A DNA stretch of 64,000 nucleotides from Microbacterium sp. (GCF_017305435.1 NZ_JAFKIP010000008.1:123216-187215); one strand, 5' to 3'; positions 34,353 to 43,802 are shown, counted from the first letter of the stretch. The notes: generated by a model from the sequence alone, not told the origin. Translations and numbers: made by a program.

Positions 34353-34366
34353 TCGTATACGATCTG
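34353..34366. promoter_or_regulatory. TCGTATACGATCTG site upstream of the IclR gene
   Basis: This carries the same 14-base word as at 61994-62007 and the same core as at 32038. GTATAC is its palindromic centre. It lies 11 bp upstream of the IclR start and overlaps the edge of the IclR-type palindromes, so two regulators may meet here. Confidence 0.5.
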
Positions 34367-34400
34367 TTCAATAGTAGAACGGTATGTTCGAATATAGAAC
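34365..34400. promoter_or_regulatory. Two tandem GTTC-N8-GAAC palindromes, likely IclR operators
   Basis: TGTTCAATAGTAGAAC (34365-34380) and TGTTCGAATATAGAAC (34385-34400) match at 11 or 12 of 16 positions, are each a dyad, and are 20 bp apart. They lie between the divergent IclR and monooxygenase genes and are AT-rich for this genome. Confidence 0.6.
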
Positions 34401-34457
34401 ACTATCGCTCACGACAGCAACCCTCGACATCGCCGTCCGAGGAAGGAATCGACAACG

Positions 34458-36329
34458 ATGCAGTTCCACCACCACGGATACGTCTCCGCTGACCCGCGCC
34501 TCCAGCCCGCCGCCGGAACCGGGATCGACCGACACGTCGAGATCCCCGACGAGGTCGACGTCCTCATCGTCGGGTCGGGACCGGCTGGCATGCTGCTCGC
34601 GGCCCAGCTCTCGCAGTACCCCGGCGTCGTGACGCGGATCGTCGAACGGCGCGAGGGGCGCCTCGAGATCGGGCAGGCCGACGGCATCCAGCCACGCAGC
34701 GTCGAGACCTTCCAGGCCTTCGGCTTCGCGGAGCGCATCGTCGCCGAGGCGTACAACATCGGCTGGATGAACTTCTGGGGCCCCGACCCCGCCGACCCGA
34801 GCCGCATCGTCCGCCGCTCGCGCACCGCCGACTACGCGTACGACATCAGCGAGTTCCCGCACCTCATCGTCAACCAGGCGCGCGTGCTCGACTACTTCGC
34901 CGAGGCCGCGGCGCAGGGCCCGGGCCGCATCGTCCCGGACTACGGGGTGGAGTTCCTCGGGCTCACCGTGCCGGCCGACGACGCGCTCCCGGTCGACGTG
35001 CGCCTGAAGGATGCCGCGGGCACCGAACGCACCGTCCGCGCCCGCTACGTCGTCGGCTGCGACGGGGCGCGCAGCCGCGTGCGCTCGGAGATCGGGCGCG
35101 TGCACGTCGGCGACATCTCGCAGCACGCGTGGGGGGTCATGGACGTGCTCGTCGAGACCGACTTCCCCGACTGGCGCATCAAGTGCGCCATCAACGCGGA
35201 GGCGGGGAACATCCTGCACATCCCGCGCGAGGGCGGCTACCTCAGCCGCGTCTACGTCGACCTCGGCGCGGTCGCCGCCGACGACGACCACCGCGTGCGG
35301 CAGACGCCGATCGAGGAGATCATCCGGCGCGCGAACGAGATCCTGCACCCGTACACGCTCGACGTGCAGGACGTCGCGTGGCACAGCGTCTACGAGGTCG
35401 GGCACCGGGTCACCGACGGCTTCGACGACGCGCACGGCACCGACCGTGCGCCGCGCGTGTTCCTCACCGGCGACGCGTGCCACACCCACAGCGCCAAGGC
35501 GGGCCAGGGCATGAACGTCTCGATGCAGGACGGCTTCAACCTCGGATGGAAGCTCGGGTCCGTCGTCACCGGCCTCGCCCCGGCATCCCTCCTGTCGACC
35601 TATTCCGCGGAGCGCCGCCCCGTCGCGCAGCAGCTCATCGACTTCGACAAGGAGTGGTCGTCGCTCATGGCGCGCAAGCCCGAGGAGATCAGCGACCCCG
35701 AGGACCTCGCCACGTACTACCTCGCGACGGCCGAGTTCCCCTCCGGCTTCATGACGCAGTACGCGGCGGGCGCGGGCGTCGTCGGCGACGGAGCGCACCA
35801 GGGGCTCGCGACGGGGTTCCCGATCGGCAAGCGCTTCAAGAGCGCGCCCGTCACCCTCGCGGCGGACGGCAACGTCGTGCACCTCGGCCACCACGCCAAG
35901 GCGGACGGCCGGTGGCGGATCTACGCCTTCGCGGATGCCGCGGGCACGGCGCTCGCCGACTTCGCGGCCTGGCTCGGTGAGGCACCCGACTCGCCCGTCG
36001 TGCGCCACACTCCCGCTGGTGCCGACGTCGACGCGGTCTTCGATGCGAAGGTCATCTATCCCGGAGGGTATGACGAGATCGACGTGACGCGCGTGCCGGC
36101 GATCTTCCGCCCGCGCACGGGCCCGCTGCACCTCACCGATTGGGAGAAGGTCTTCGCCGCCGCGCCGAACCGGTGGAACGAGACCGACATCTACGCCGAG
36201 CGCGGGCTGTCACGGGACGGTGTCGTCGTCGTCGTGCGTCCGGACCAGTACGTCGCCGCGGTGCTCCCGCTCGAGGGCACCGACGAGCTGGCGGCGTTCT
36301 TCGAGGCGTGGCTGCAGCCGCAGGTCTGA
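34458..36329 (+). CDS. FAD-dependent phenolic monooxygenase, 3-hydroxybenzoate 4-hydroxylase/phenol hydroxylase type
   Basis: 623 residues. FAD-binding motifs are VLIVGSGPAGM (35-45), YVVGCDGARSRVR and VFLTGDACHTHSAKAGQGMN. The C-terminal third (about 435-620) is the thioredoxin-like domain of the MobA/phenol 2-monooxygenase group. With NAD(P)H it would add a hydroxyl next to an existing ring hydroxyl. Near the homoprotocatechuate operon it could feed a catechol into ring cleavage, for example from a hydroxyphenylacetate, but 3-hydroxybenzoate is the best-known substrate of the group. AGGAAGG precedes the ATG. Confidence 0.87.
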   Translation: MQFHHHGYVSADPRLQPAAGTGIDRHVEIPDEVDVLIVGSGPAGMLLAAQLSQYPGVVTRIVERREGRLEIGQADGIQPRSVETFQAFGFAERIVAEAYNIGWMNFWGPDPADPSRIVRRSRTADYAYDISEFPHLIVNQARVLDYFAEAAAQGPGRIVPDYGVEFLGLTVPADDALPVDVRLKDAAGTERTVRARYVVGCDGARSRVRSEIGRVHVGDISQHAWGVMDVLVETDFPDWRIKCAINAEAGNILHIPREGGYLSRVYVDLGAVAADDDHRVRQTPIEEIIRRANEILHPYTLDVQDVAWHSVYEVGHRVTDGFDDAHGTDRAPRVFLTGDACHTHSAKAGQGMNVSMQDGFNLGWKLGSVVTGLAPASLLSTYSAERRPVAQQLIDFDKEWSSLMARKPEEISDPEDLATYYLATAEFPSGFMTQYAAGAGVVGDGAHQGLATGFPIGKRFKSAPVTLAADGNVVHLGHHAKADGRWRIYAFADAAGTALADFAAWLGEAPDSPVVRHTPAGADVDAVFDAKVIYPGGYDEIDVTRVPAIFRPRTGPLHLTDWEKVFAAAPNRWNETDIYAERGLSRDGVVVVVRPDQYVAAVLPLEGTDELAAFFEAWLQPQV

Positions 36330-36365
36330 GGCGGGCGGCGGCCGCGGTCTCGCTGCAGGTCGTCG

Positions 36366-38135
36366 TCAGGCTCCGTCGGCCTGATCCAGACCCCGCAGGC
36401 GCAGCTCGTCGATGTCGAGGTGGCCTTCGATCCGCCGGACGACGAGGTCGTCGATCGTGCCCTCACGCCGCAGGCGCTGGAGCACGGCGCGCTTGCGGTC
36501 GAGGACGGCCAGCCGCAGCCGCGTCGCCTCCTCGAATCGGGTGATCGGAGAGCGCTGGGTGAGATCGATGCCGTCGCTCGTCGCGATCATCTCGAGCGGC
36601 GCGGCAGGGGATGCCGCGACGGCCGGCGCCGCCGTCAGGGCGACCGGGTTCGCCCCGGCCACGGCTCCTGCGGCATCCCCTGAGGTGTCCGGCGCCCCGA
36701 GCATGGTCTCGAGCTCGGCGATGGATGCTGCGTCGGCGCGGCTCTGCCGGGCGTAGGCGCGGGCGTTGGCCAGCTCGAGGTACTCGTACGTCTCGCGGCG
36801 GGCGCGGTCGCGGACCTCGTTGCTGATGCCGTGCTCGGCGGCGAGGTCGTCCAGGGCGGCGACGGCGGCGCCCGTGATCGTGCGCTGCGCCAGCTCGTAC
36901 TCGTCGGCCGCGCTCTCGTCGGCGGGCAGGCGCGCCCAACGGACGATCGCGGGGAGCAGCGGGCCCTGCACGAGGAGGCTCAGCAGGATCACGCCGCCCG
37001 TGACGAACACGACGATGTCGCGCCCGGTCAGTTCGCCGGGCTCGCCGATCCCTGCGACCGACGCCGGCACCGACAGGGCGATCGCGAGCGAGACCGCGCC
37101 GCGGAACCCCGCGAACGTGTTCACGACGCGCCCGCGGTGGTGCCCGAACCGCGGCGCTCCGGACGGCCGTGAGAACGGCGCGAACAGCAGTTGGAACAGA
37201 TACCGCACGACGATCAGGGCGATCCACGTCGCGATCGTGATGACCACGAGGATGCCGAGCTGCCGCGCCGGCACGTCGTGGACGACGTACTGCACTTCGA
37301 GTCCGATGAGGACGAACAGTGCGCCGTTGAGGAGGTACACGCCGAACGGCCATGCCGACAGCGCCTGTCGCCGCGACGTCGCGGTCGTGATGCGCGCGTG
37401 CGACCACGCGACGATGAGGCCGGCGAACACGACCGCGAGCACGCCGGAGGCGCCGATGATCTCCGCGAGGAGGAACGCGACGAACGGCACGAGCAGCAGC
37501 GTCGTGTTGATGACGAGCGCGTGGTGTGCGCGGCGCAGGAGGACATAGGCGAGCGCGGCGACGGCGATTCCGGCGGCGGCTCCGCCCAGGTAGGAGACGG
37601 CGATCATCCCGGTGATCGACCATCCCGTGACGTTCTCGCCGAGGGCGAGCGAGAGGGCGATCGCGTAGAGCACGAGCGCCGTGCCGTCGTTCGTCAGGCT
37701 CTCCGCCTTGAGCTTCATGAACATGCGCTCGGGGAGCAGGCGCCCGAGGGCGGCGACGGCCGTGGCATCCGGCGGGGCGACGGCGGCACCGAGGAGGAGC
37801 GCCGTGTGGAAGGGCACGCCGAAGAGGGTCGCGATCCACGCGACCGCGAACGCCGAAGCGACGACGAGGAGCGTCGACATCGGCACGATGTAGCGCAGCG
37901 AGCGGCGCACCGCGCGCAGCGACGTCGTGAGGCTCTCCCAGAAGAGCATGACCGGCAGGAAGAGGAGCAGCACGGTCTCGGGCGGCAGCTGGATGTCGCG
38001 CAGCGCCGGGACGAATCCGAGCAGCAGCCCGATCACGACGAGCACGAGGGGCGTCGCAATCCGCAGGCGCGGGGCGAGCGCCGTCCCGACCAGGATCGCG
38101 ATTCCCAGCAGTACCGTGACCTCGAGTCCTGCCAT
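36366..38135 (-). CDS. CPA1-family Na+/H+ antiporter
   Basis: 589 residues. About 12 membrane spans in the first 400 residues include VAPPDATAVAALGRLLPER and ESLTNDGTALVLYAIAL, the conserved ion-binding Asp region of NhaP/NhaG-type antiporters, and GFRGAVSLAIALSVP. A soluble C-terminal tail of about 170 residues contains helical, charged segments, probably regulatory. The ATG at 38135 is preceded by GGGAGGGG; an ATG at 38156 is less likely. It stands alone between two catabolic genes. Confidence 0.9.
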   Translation of the reverse strand: MAGLEVTVLLGIAILVGTALAPRLRIATPLVLVVIGLLLGFVPALRDIQLPPETVLLLFLPVMLFWESLTTSLRAVRRSLRYIVPMSTLLVVASAFAVAWIATLFGVPFHTALLLGAAVAPPDATAVAALGRLLPERMFMKLKAESLTNDGTALVLYAIALSLALGENVTGWSITGMIAVSYLGGAAAGIAVAALAYVLLRRAHHALVINTTLLLVPFVAFLLAEIIGASGVLAVVFAGLIVAWSHARITTATSRRQALSAWPFGVYLLNGALFVLIGLEVQYVVHDVPARQLGILVVITIATWIALIVVRYLFQLLFAPFSRPSGAPRFGHHRGRVVNTFAGFRGAVSLAIALSVPASVAGIGEPGELTGRDIVVFVTGGVILLSLLVQGPLLPAIVRWARLPADESAADEYELAQRTITGAAVAALDDLAAEHGISNEVRDRARRETYEYLELANARAYARQSRADAASIAELETMLGAPDTSGDAAGAVAGANPVALTAAPAVAASPAAPLEMIATSDGIDLTQRSPITRFEEATRLRLAVLDRKRAVLQRLRREGTIDDLVVRRIEGHLDIDELRLRGLDQADGA

Positions 38136-38239
38136 GGCATCCCCTCCCGTTCGCACTCAGTGTGCGCTCAGGGTTCAGCGCCGCGCCAGCCTCCGGCATT
38201 CCCGACGGCGGGAAGCAAGGGCCGCCGGCAGACGGGTCG

Positions 38240-39913
38240 TCAGGAGTTCACGCGGATGATCTCCTGCTGGTACGGCGCGATGACGTCGCCGGAGATGCGG
38301 CAGTCGAGGAGGAGGAACGGGCGATCGGATGCCGCGGTGGCGGCCCATTCCGCGAGCGCGTCGAGATCGGCCAGCGTCCGCACGACGACCCCGCGGGCGC
38401 CGACCGAGGCGGCGAGCCCCGCGAAGTCGACCTCGGGGATCAGCATCGGTGCGCGGGCGAGGCCCTGCAGGCCGTACAGGTTGACCTCGGCGCCGTAGGC
38501 CGCGTCGTTCCAGACGACCGCGAGTCCGCGGCCGCCTGCGACGCGCACCGCGGACTCGAGGTCGGCGAGGGCCATGAGCCCGCCGCCGTCGCCCGTCGAG
38601 AGGACGATCGTGGCCTCCGGTTTGGCGAGCGCGGCGCCGGGCACCGACGGGAAGCCGAGACCGATCGACTGGTAGGCCGTTCCGACCATCATCATGCGGT
38701 CGGGGGCGGCGACCGGCCAGTACATGTTCGCCCAGCCGAGGAAGTGGCCGCCGTCCGTTACGACGACGCGGTCGCGGGTCGAGGCATCCGACTCCAGGAG
38801 TTCGCCGATGCGCACCGCGACCGAGCGCGGGTCGAGCCGCCCGTCGGGGGCGAGGGCGTCGCCGGGCTCGCGGGCGCGGAGCGTGGCGACGTGCGCGGCG
38901 CTCACCCAGCGCTCGCGCGGCTCGTGGTCGGCGAGGCGGTCGAGCACCGCCTCCGCGACGACCCGCGCATCGCCGCGGATGAAGCCGCCCACGTGCGGGT
39001 GGGTCGCCGCCGGGGCGATGTCGACCTGCACGACGCGCGTGCCGGGCGAGAAGAGTGCGCCGAACCGCATCGTGAACTGGTTGAGGCCGGCGCCGAACAC
39101 GACGGCGACGTCGGCGGTCCCGATGAGCTCCATCGCGGCCTCGGCGCCGAAGCCGCCGGTGACCCCGAGGTCGAAGTCCCCGCGCGGGAAGATTCCGCGC
39201 CCGAGCGCCGTCGTCGCCGTGAGGGCGCCCGTCGCATCCGCGAGGCGGCCGAGCGCGTCGCCGGCGCCCGCGAGCCACGCCCCGCGGCCGGCGAGGAGGA
39301 CCGGACGCCGAGCGGATGCCAGGGCGCGCGCGAGCTCGTCGACTGCCGCGGCGGCGAACGGCGACGTTGGGGCGAGCGGGCCGGGCAGGTGCGGGTCGGG
39401 CAGCTGCGCGGCATCCGGAACCTCGCCCGCGTCGAGCTTGGCGACGTCGTACGGGATCGCGAGCACCGTGGGCACGCGGTAGGAGAGAGCGTGCTCGATC
39501 GCGATGACGGTCGTCGCCGCGGCATCCGCCCGCCCGACCGTGTACGTGCGTGCGCCGACGGCGGAGGCGAGGGCGATCTGATCGACGTCCCAGGGGCGCG
39601 GGCCCGACGTCGGCTCATCGCCGACGACGAGGATGAGCGGCACGTGCGCCTGCACCGCCTCGGCGAGGGCGGTCAGGGTGTTGGTGAAGCCCGCGCCGTA
39701 GGTCGCGGTCGCGGCGGCGATGCTGCCCGACGCGCGAAAGTACGCGTCGGCGGCGACGACCCCGCCCGCCTCGTGCCGCATGGCGGTGTAGTGCACGTCG
39801 GTGGAACGCTCGAGCGCGTCGAGGAAGTGGGCGTTGCCGTTGCCCATGACGCCGAAGACGTGGTCGATGTGGCGGGCGAGGGTCTGGGCGACGTGCGCGG
39901 AGACGGTGGGCAT
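38240..39913 (-). CDS. Thiamine-diphosphate-dependent decarboxylase/synthase, IlvB-like, unknown substrate
   Basis: 557 residues with the three domains of the acetolactate synthase/benzoylformate decarboxylase superfamily. The activating Glu is in MRHEAGGVVAADAYFR (about residue 48), and the diphosphate-binding GDGGG motif with its Asn is in STGDGGGLMALADLESAVR to WNDAAYG. The loops that set substrate choice do not match a family I can name. The ATG at 39913 has GAGGAG upstream. The location beside aromatic genes suggests a 2-oxo acid such as an arylpyruvate, but this is a guess. Confidence 0.82.
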   Translation of the reverse strand: MPTVSAHVAQTLARHIDHVFGVMGNGNAHFLDALERSTDVHYTAMRHEAGGVVAADAYFRASGSIAAATATYGAGFTNTLTALAEAVQAHVPLILVVGDEPTSGPRPWDVDQIALASAVGARTYTVGRADAAATTVIAIEHALSYRVPTVLAIPYDVAKLDAGEVPDAAQLPDPHLPGPLAPTSPFAAAAVDELARALASARRPVLLAGRGAWLAGAGDALGRLADATGALTATTALGRGIFPRGDFDLGVTGGFGAEAAMELIGTADVAVVFGAGLNQFTMRFGALFSPGTRVVQVDIAPAATHPHVGGFIRGDARVVAEAVLDRLADHEPRERWVSAAHVATLRAREPGDALAPDGRLDPRSVAVRIGELLESDASTRDRVVVTDGGHFLGWANMYWPVAAPDRMMMVGTAYQSIGLGFPSVPGAALAKPEATIVLSTGDGGGLMALADLESAVRVAGGRGLAVVWNDAAYGAEVNLYGLQGLARAPMLIPEVDFAGLAASVGARGVVVRTLADLDALAEWAATAASDRPFLLLDCRISGDVIAPYQQEIIRVNS

Positions 39914-39933
39914 GGGACTCCTCGGAGGCGAGA

Positions 39934-39950
39934 ACGGTATGGGATGCCGT
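39934..39950. promoter_or_regulatory. Dyad upstream of the thiamine-diphosphate enzyme gene
   Basis: ACGGTAT, GGG, ATGCCGT form a palindrome matched at 6 of 7 positions, 20 bp from the ATG at 39913 and between divergent genes. It may be an operator of an unidentified regulator. Confidence 0.35.
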
Positions 39951-40098
39951 ATATGTCTCGCGTGCCCCTTTTTCGAGCACCGGTGCGCGTCGTCGCGGCG
40001 CCGGACGATTCGATTATAGACGTCGAGGGAATCGCCCTCACGGCGCTGGCGGGTGCGGTGCCGAGAGCGATGTCGGCGGGGCGGGCCATGATGGGGGG

Positions 40099-41178
40099 AT
40101 GGACGTCGCCGAGCTCCGTACGGCGCGACTGCGCGCCCATCGCCTGACGTCCCCCGCCGCGAGCATCGCCGAGGCCGCCGCGCACATGCTCGCCGTTCAG
40201 GCGCAGGAGTTCTCGGGCGGGCGTTGGGCCCTCGGGGCACGGACGACCGGTGCGGCGACGCTGTCCGACGTCGACGCGGCCTTCGATGCGGGAACGCTCG
40301 TGCGCACCTGGACGCAGCGCGGCACGATCCATATCGTGCCCGCAGCCGATCTCGCCTGGGTGCTCCGGGTCACCTCAGATCGTCAGCAGCGCGCCGTGCC
40401 GGCGCGGCTGCGCGAACTCGGCATCGACGACGAACTGCTCGCCCGCGCCGAGCGGGTCGCCCGCGCGGCGCTGCGCGGTGGTGCGCGGCTCACCCGCGCC
40501 GAGCTGTTCGCCGTGTGGGATGCCGCGGGCATCGATCCGAGCGCCCAGCGCGGAGTGCACGTTCTGCGCATGCTGTCGCTGCGGTCGGTGCTCGTGCACG
40601 GACCGATCGTCCCCCGAGACGACGGCGCGCCGACCCGGCAGCAGTACATCGTGCTCGCGAACGAGTGGATCACGTCGTCCGTCGCACCCGCGGACCCGGT
40701 GGCCGAGTTCTTCGCGCGCTACGTCGACGGTCATGGCCCCGCGACGGCGGAAGATTTCGCCTGGTGGTCCGGTCTGCCGCTCGGAGCGGCGCGGCGCGCG
40801 GCCGCGGCTGCCGGCGAACTCTGCGACGACCTCGTCGACCTCGGCGAAGGGCTCTTTCAGTCGCGGCACCTCCCCGCCGCCGATCCGGACACCGCCCGGC
40901 TTCTCGCGCTGCCCTCGTTCGAGGAGTACTACCTGTCCTACCGCGACCGGGCGTCCGGCATGCCGGCCGAAGTAGCTCGCGCGGTCGGCCCGGGTGCGAA
41001 CGGCATGGTGCGGCCGATCCTCGTCGCCGCCGGCGAGATCGTCGGCGTCTGGACGCACTCGCTCGCCGTCGGACGCCACGACGGCGACCCCGCGCCCGCG
41101 CTCCTCGTCCCCGGTGCGGCGTCGGATGCCGAGATCGCGGCCGCGCTCGAGAGGTACCACCACTTCATCACGGGCTGA
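40099..41178 (+). CDS. Winged-helix DNA-binding domain protein (HTH_42, YcaQ-like group)
   Basis: 359 residues. LRAHRLTSP, AAHMLAVQAQEFSGGRWALGAR and RTWTQRGTIHIVPAADLAWVL are the typical opening of the HTH_42 family, whose better-known members (YcaQ/AlkX) are DNA glycosylases acting on alkylated or crosslinked bases. The second half has the QSRHLP-type and LPSFEEYYLSYRDR segments of the family. DNA-repair activity for this subgroup is not established. It is divergent from the thiamine enzyme gene and convergent with efeB. Confidence 0.78.
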   Translation: MDVAELRTARLRAHRLTSPAASIAEAAAHMLAVQAQEFSGGRWALGARTTGAATLSDVDAAFDAGTLVRTWTQRGTIHIVPAADLAWVLRVTSDRQQRAVPARLRELGIDDELLARAERVARAALRGGARLTRAELFAVWDAAGIDPSAQRGVHVLRMLSLRSVLVHGPIVPRDDGAPTRQQYIVLANEWITSSVAPADPVAEFFARYVDGHGPATAEDFAWWSGLPLGAARRAAAAAGELCDDLVDLGEGLFQSRHLPAADPDTARLLALPSFEEYYLSYRDRASGMPAEVARAVGPGANGMVRPILVAAGEIVGVWTHSLAVGRHDGDPAPALLVPGAASDAEIAAALERYHHFITG

Positions 41179-41194
41179 GCCCGCGACATCCTGG

Positions 41195-41232
41195 ACCCGG
41201 CGCTGTGCCGCACGTGCCCACGGGCGCCGGGT
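41195..41232. terminator. Bidirectional terminator between the winged-helix gene and efeB
   Basis: ACCCGGCGC (41195-41203) pairs perfectly with GCGCCGGGT (41224-41232) around a 20-base loop. It ends at the efeB stop codon and begins 17 bases after the other gene's stop. Confidence 0.6.
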
Positions 41233-42573
41233 TCAGACGAACAGCCCGGCGCCGACGTACGACCCCGCGGCAGCCCCCGGCGGGACGGCCCAGAGCCCCG
41301 AGCCGATGTGCGTCAAGTACTCGTTCATGAGGTCGGTCGACAGCGCCTTCTGCAGCCCGACGAACTGCGCGGGCGAGCGCTGATAGGAGAGGAAGAACAG
41401 CCCGGCATCCAGCCGGCCGAGGCCCGTGTTGCCGTCGACGTAGTTGTAGCCGCGACGGAGGATCCGCACGCCGTCGTTGAGGTCGGGGTGCGCGAGGCGC
41501 ACGTGGCTGTGCGCGTCGATGGCCGTCGCGCCCGTCGCGGCCGGACCCGCCGCCGCCGAGGACGCCGCGAAATCGGGCGCTGTCGTCTCGACCCCGCCCG
41601 ACAGCGGCGCACCCTGACCCTTGTCGCGGCCGATGATGCGCTCCTGTTCGGCGAGGCGCACGCGGTCCCACACCTCGATGTGCATCGCGATCTTCCGCGC
41701 CACGAGGTACGAACCGCCCGCCATCCACGCCGGCTCGTCGCCGGCGCCGACCCAGACGTGCTCGTCCAGCGCGGCGGTGTCGTCGGCGAGGATATTCGCG
41801 GTGCCGTCCTTGAAGCCGAACAGGTTCCGCGGCGTCGCCTGGTCCGCCGTCGTCTTGGAGGTCTTGCCGAATCCGAGCTGCGACCAGCGCAGCGTCGCCC
41901 GCCCGAACGCGATGCGGCTGAGGTTGCGGACGGCGTGCACGGCCACCTGGGGGTCGTCGGCGCAGGCCTGGACGAACAGGTCGCCGCCGGAGCCCAGCGG
42001 GTCGAGGTCGTCGCCGAGGAACGGGGGGAGCTTCTCCAGCTGTGGGGGACGCTGCGCGGCGATGCCGTAGCGGTCGACGCCGTCCTCCGTCTGGAAGAGC
42101 GTCGGACCGAAACCGATCGTGATGGTCAGCCCGTTCGCCGCGAGCCCGAGCGCTTCGCCCGTGTCGTCGGGCGGAGCCTCCGGCGACCCGCCGACCGCGC
42201 CCGTCGCGCTGACGTCGAGCCCCTGCGACATACGCGCCGCGGCATACGACCAGTCCTGCAGCAGCTCGATGAGATCCTCGCGGGTCGCCCGGGCCCCCAT
42301 GTCGAACGATGCGAAGTGCAGATGATCCTGCACGGGCGTCGTGATGCCCGCCTGATGCGCGCCGAAGAACGGGTAGACGGATGCCGCGGCATGCGCCGCG
42401 CGGCTCCGACCGACGGCGACCCCCGCGGTCGCCCCGGCGCCCGCGCCGAGTGCGAGGCCCGCCGCGCCGACCCCGGCCGCGAGGCCGAGGAGACCGCGGC
42501 GGCTGAGGCCGGGCGTGGGTGCGGGCGATTCCTCCGCGGGGGCCGCGCCTGCGGCATCCGTCTCGTTCGTCAT
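41233..42573 (-). CDS. efeB: Dye-decolorising peroxidase of the iron-uptake system, Tat-exported
   Basis: 446 residues. The twin-arginine signal LSRRGLLGLAAG is at about 23-34. The DyP heme domain has FGFKDGTAN, the GxxDG motif with the catalytic Asp, and HSHVRLAHPD further on. EfeB works outside the membrane with EfeO and EfeU in ferrous-iron oxidation and uptake, or in heme-iron release. Its ATG shares bases with the efeO stop (TGATG at 42571-42575). Confidence 0.93.
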   Translation of the reverse strand: MTNETDAAGAAPAEESPAPTPGLSRRGLLGLAAGVGAAGLALGAGAGATAGVAVGRSRAAHAAASVYPFFGAHQAGITTPVQDHLHFASFDMGARATREDLIELLQDWSYAAARMSQGLDVSATGAVGGSPEAPPDDTGEALGLAANGLTITIGFGPTLFQTEDGVDRYGIAAQRPPQLEKLPPFLGDDLDPLGSGGDLFVQACADDPQVAVHAVRNLSRIAFGRATLRWSQLGFGKTSKTTADQATPRNLFGFKDGTANILADDTAALDEHVWVGAGDEPAWMAGGSYLVARKIAMHIEVWDRVRLAEQERIIGRDKGQGAPLSGGVETTAPDFAASSAAAGPAATGATAIDAHSHVRLAHPDLNDGVRILRRGYNYVDGNTGLGRLDAGLFFLSYQRSPAQFVGLQKALSTDLMNEYLTHIGSGLWAVPPGAAAGSYVGAGLFV

Positions 42574-43802
42574 CACTCCAGGATGGTGGATGTCAGCTGG
42601 GAGAGCGGCTCGGCGAGCGCGTTGATGAGGTCGGTGAACTCGCGCTTGTCGGCCTCGGTCAGCTGGCTGTAGTTCACGAACCCGGCCGTGAGCGAGCCGT
42701 GCGCAGCGAGCGACGCGTCGAGGTCGTCGTAGCCCTGCTGGATCTTCGTCACGAGCGCGGCGCCCTTGTCGCCGGAGGAGGTGGCGAAGTCCTGCACGAG
42801 CGAGAACGCCATCTTCGAGCCTTCGACGTTCGCGGCGAAGTCGTACAGGTCGGTGCCGCTCCACCAGTCCTCCTCGCCGGAGATCTTGCCGGTGGCGACC
42901 TCGTCGAGCAGGCCGATCGCACCGTTGGAGATGCCGCCGATGCCCTGCGCGTCGAGCGCGTCGAGGAAGTCCTGCGAGTGGACGTAGGTGTTGAGCTCGG
43001 CGACGTCCGCGACGAGCTGGTCGGCGTAGGCCTGACGCTCGGCCGGCGTCGACGGCTGCCAGTCCTTCCACGCGGGGGTCTCGCCGTCGGCGTTCAGGGC
43101 GTCCTGCGCGGGAACCCAGAGGTCCTTCTCGATGCGGTGGAAGCCCGTCCAGTCGAGGCCTTCGGCGACGGCATCCACTTCGCGGTAGTCGATGCGCGGG
43201 TCGAGGTCGCCGAGCGACTCCGCGACCGGCTCGATGCGCTCGTAGAAGGCGCGGGTCGTCGGGAAGAGCTGCTTCGCGGTGGCGTCGTCGCCCGATGCGT
43301 ACGCGGTCGTGAAGGCGTCGACGGCGGGCACGAGCTGCTCGACCTGGTCCTTGACGAACGCGGCGTAGAGGTCGACGGCCTTCTGCTTCTGCTCGGCGTC
43401 GTCGCCGGTCGCGGCGATCTTCTCGCCCGAGACCGAGAACGCGGCCTTGCCGACGCCCTCACCGACCATGCCGGGCTTGCAGAGCGTGTAGTAGTCGCCC
43501 GGCTGAGCGACGACGGTGAGGCTGCGCGACGCGCCGGGGGCGATGTTCTCGACCTCGCCGACGATACGCAGGCCGTCGTCGGCGAGCAGGTAGAACTCGC
43601 TCACGTCCGATCCCGAGTTCGTCACGTCGAAGGTCAGGGTGCCGCTCGTCGCGGCCGCGGTCGACACGTCGCAGGCGCTGTCGGTCGACGAGACGGTGAG
43701 CGCGCCGGATGCCGCGGCATCCGTCTTCGCGACGCATCCCGCGAGGGCGAGGGCGGAAAGGCCCACGGCCGCAACGGCGGCCAGGGTGCGGGAACGGTTC
43801 AT
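42573..43802 (-). CDS. efeO: Iron-uptake lipoprotein with cupredoxin and M75 domains
   Basis: 409 residues. The lipobox LAGC puts the lipid on Cys near 23. A cupredoxin-like domain (about 35-130; SDACDVSTAAATSGTLTFDV) is followed by the imelysin/M75 domain with the metal motif HRIEKDLW (HxxE). It binds iron outside the membrane and hands it to EfeU. It starts inside the last codon of efeU (ATGA), so the three genes are one operon. Confidence 0.93.
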   Translation of the reverse strand: MNRSRTLAAVAAVGLSALALAGCVAKTDAAASGALTVSSTDSACDVSTAAATSGTLTFDVTNSGSDVSEFYLLADDGLRIVGEVENIAPGASRSLTVVAQPGDYYTLCKPGMVGEGVGKAAFSVSGEKIAATGDDAEQKQKAVDLYAAFVKDQVEQLVPAVDAFTTAYASGDDATAKQLFPTTRAFYERIEPVAESLGDLDPRIDYREVDAVAEGLDWTGFHRIEKDLWVPAQDALNADGETPAWKDWQPSTPAERQAYADQLVADVAELNTYVHSQDFLDALDAQGIGGISNGAIGLLDEVATGKISGEEDWWSGTDLYDFAANVEGSKMAFSLVQDFATSSGDKGAALVTKIQQGYDDLDASLAAHGSLTAGFVNYSQLTEADKREFTDLINALAEPLSQLTSTILE

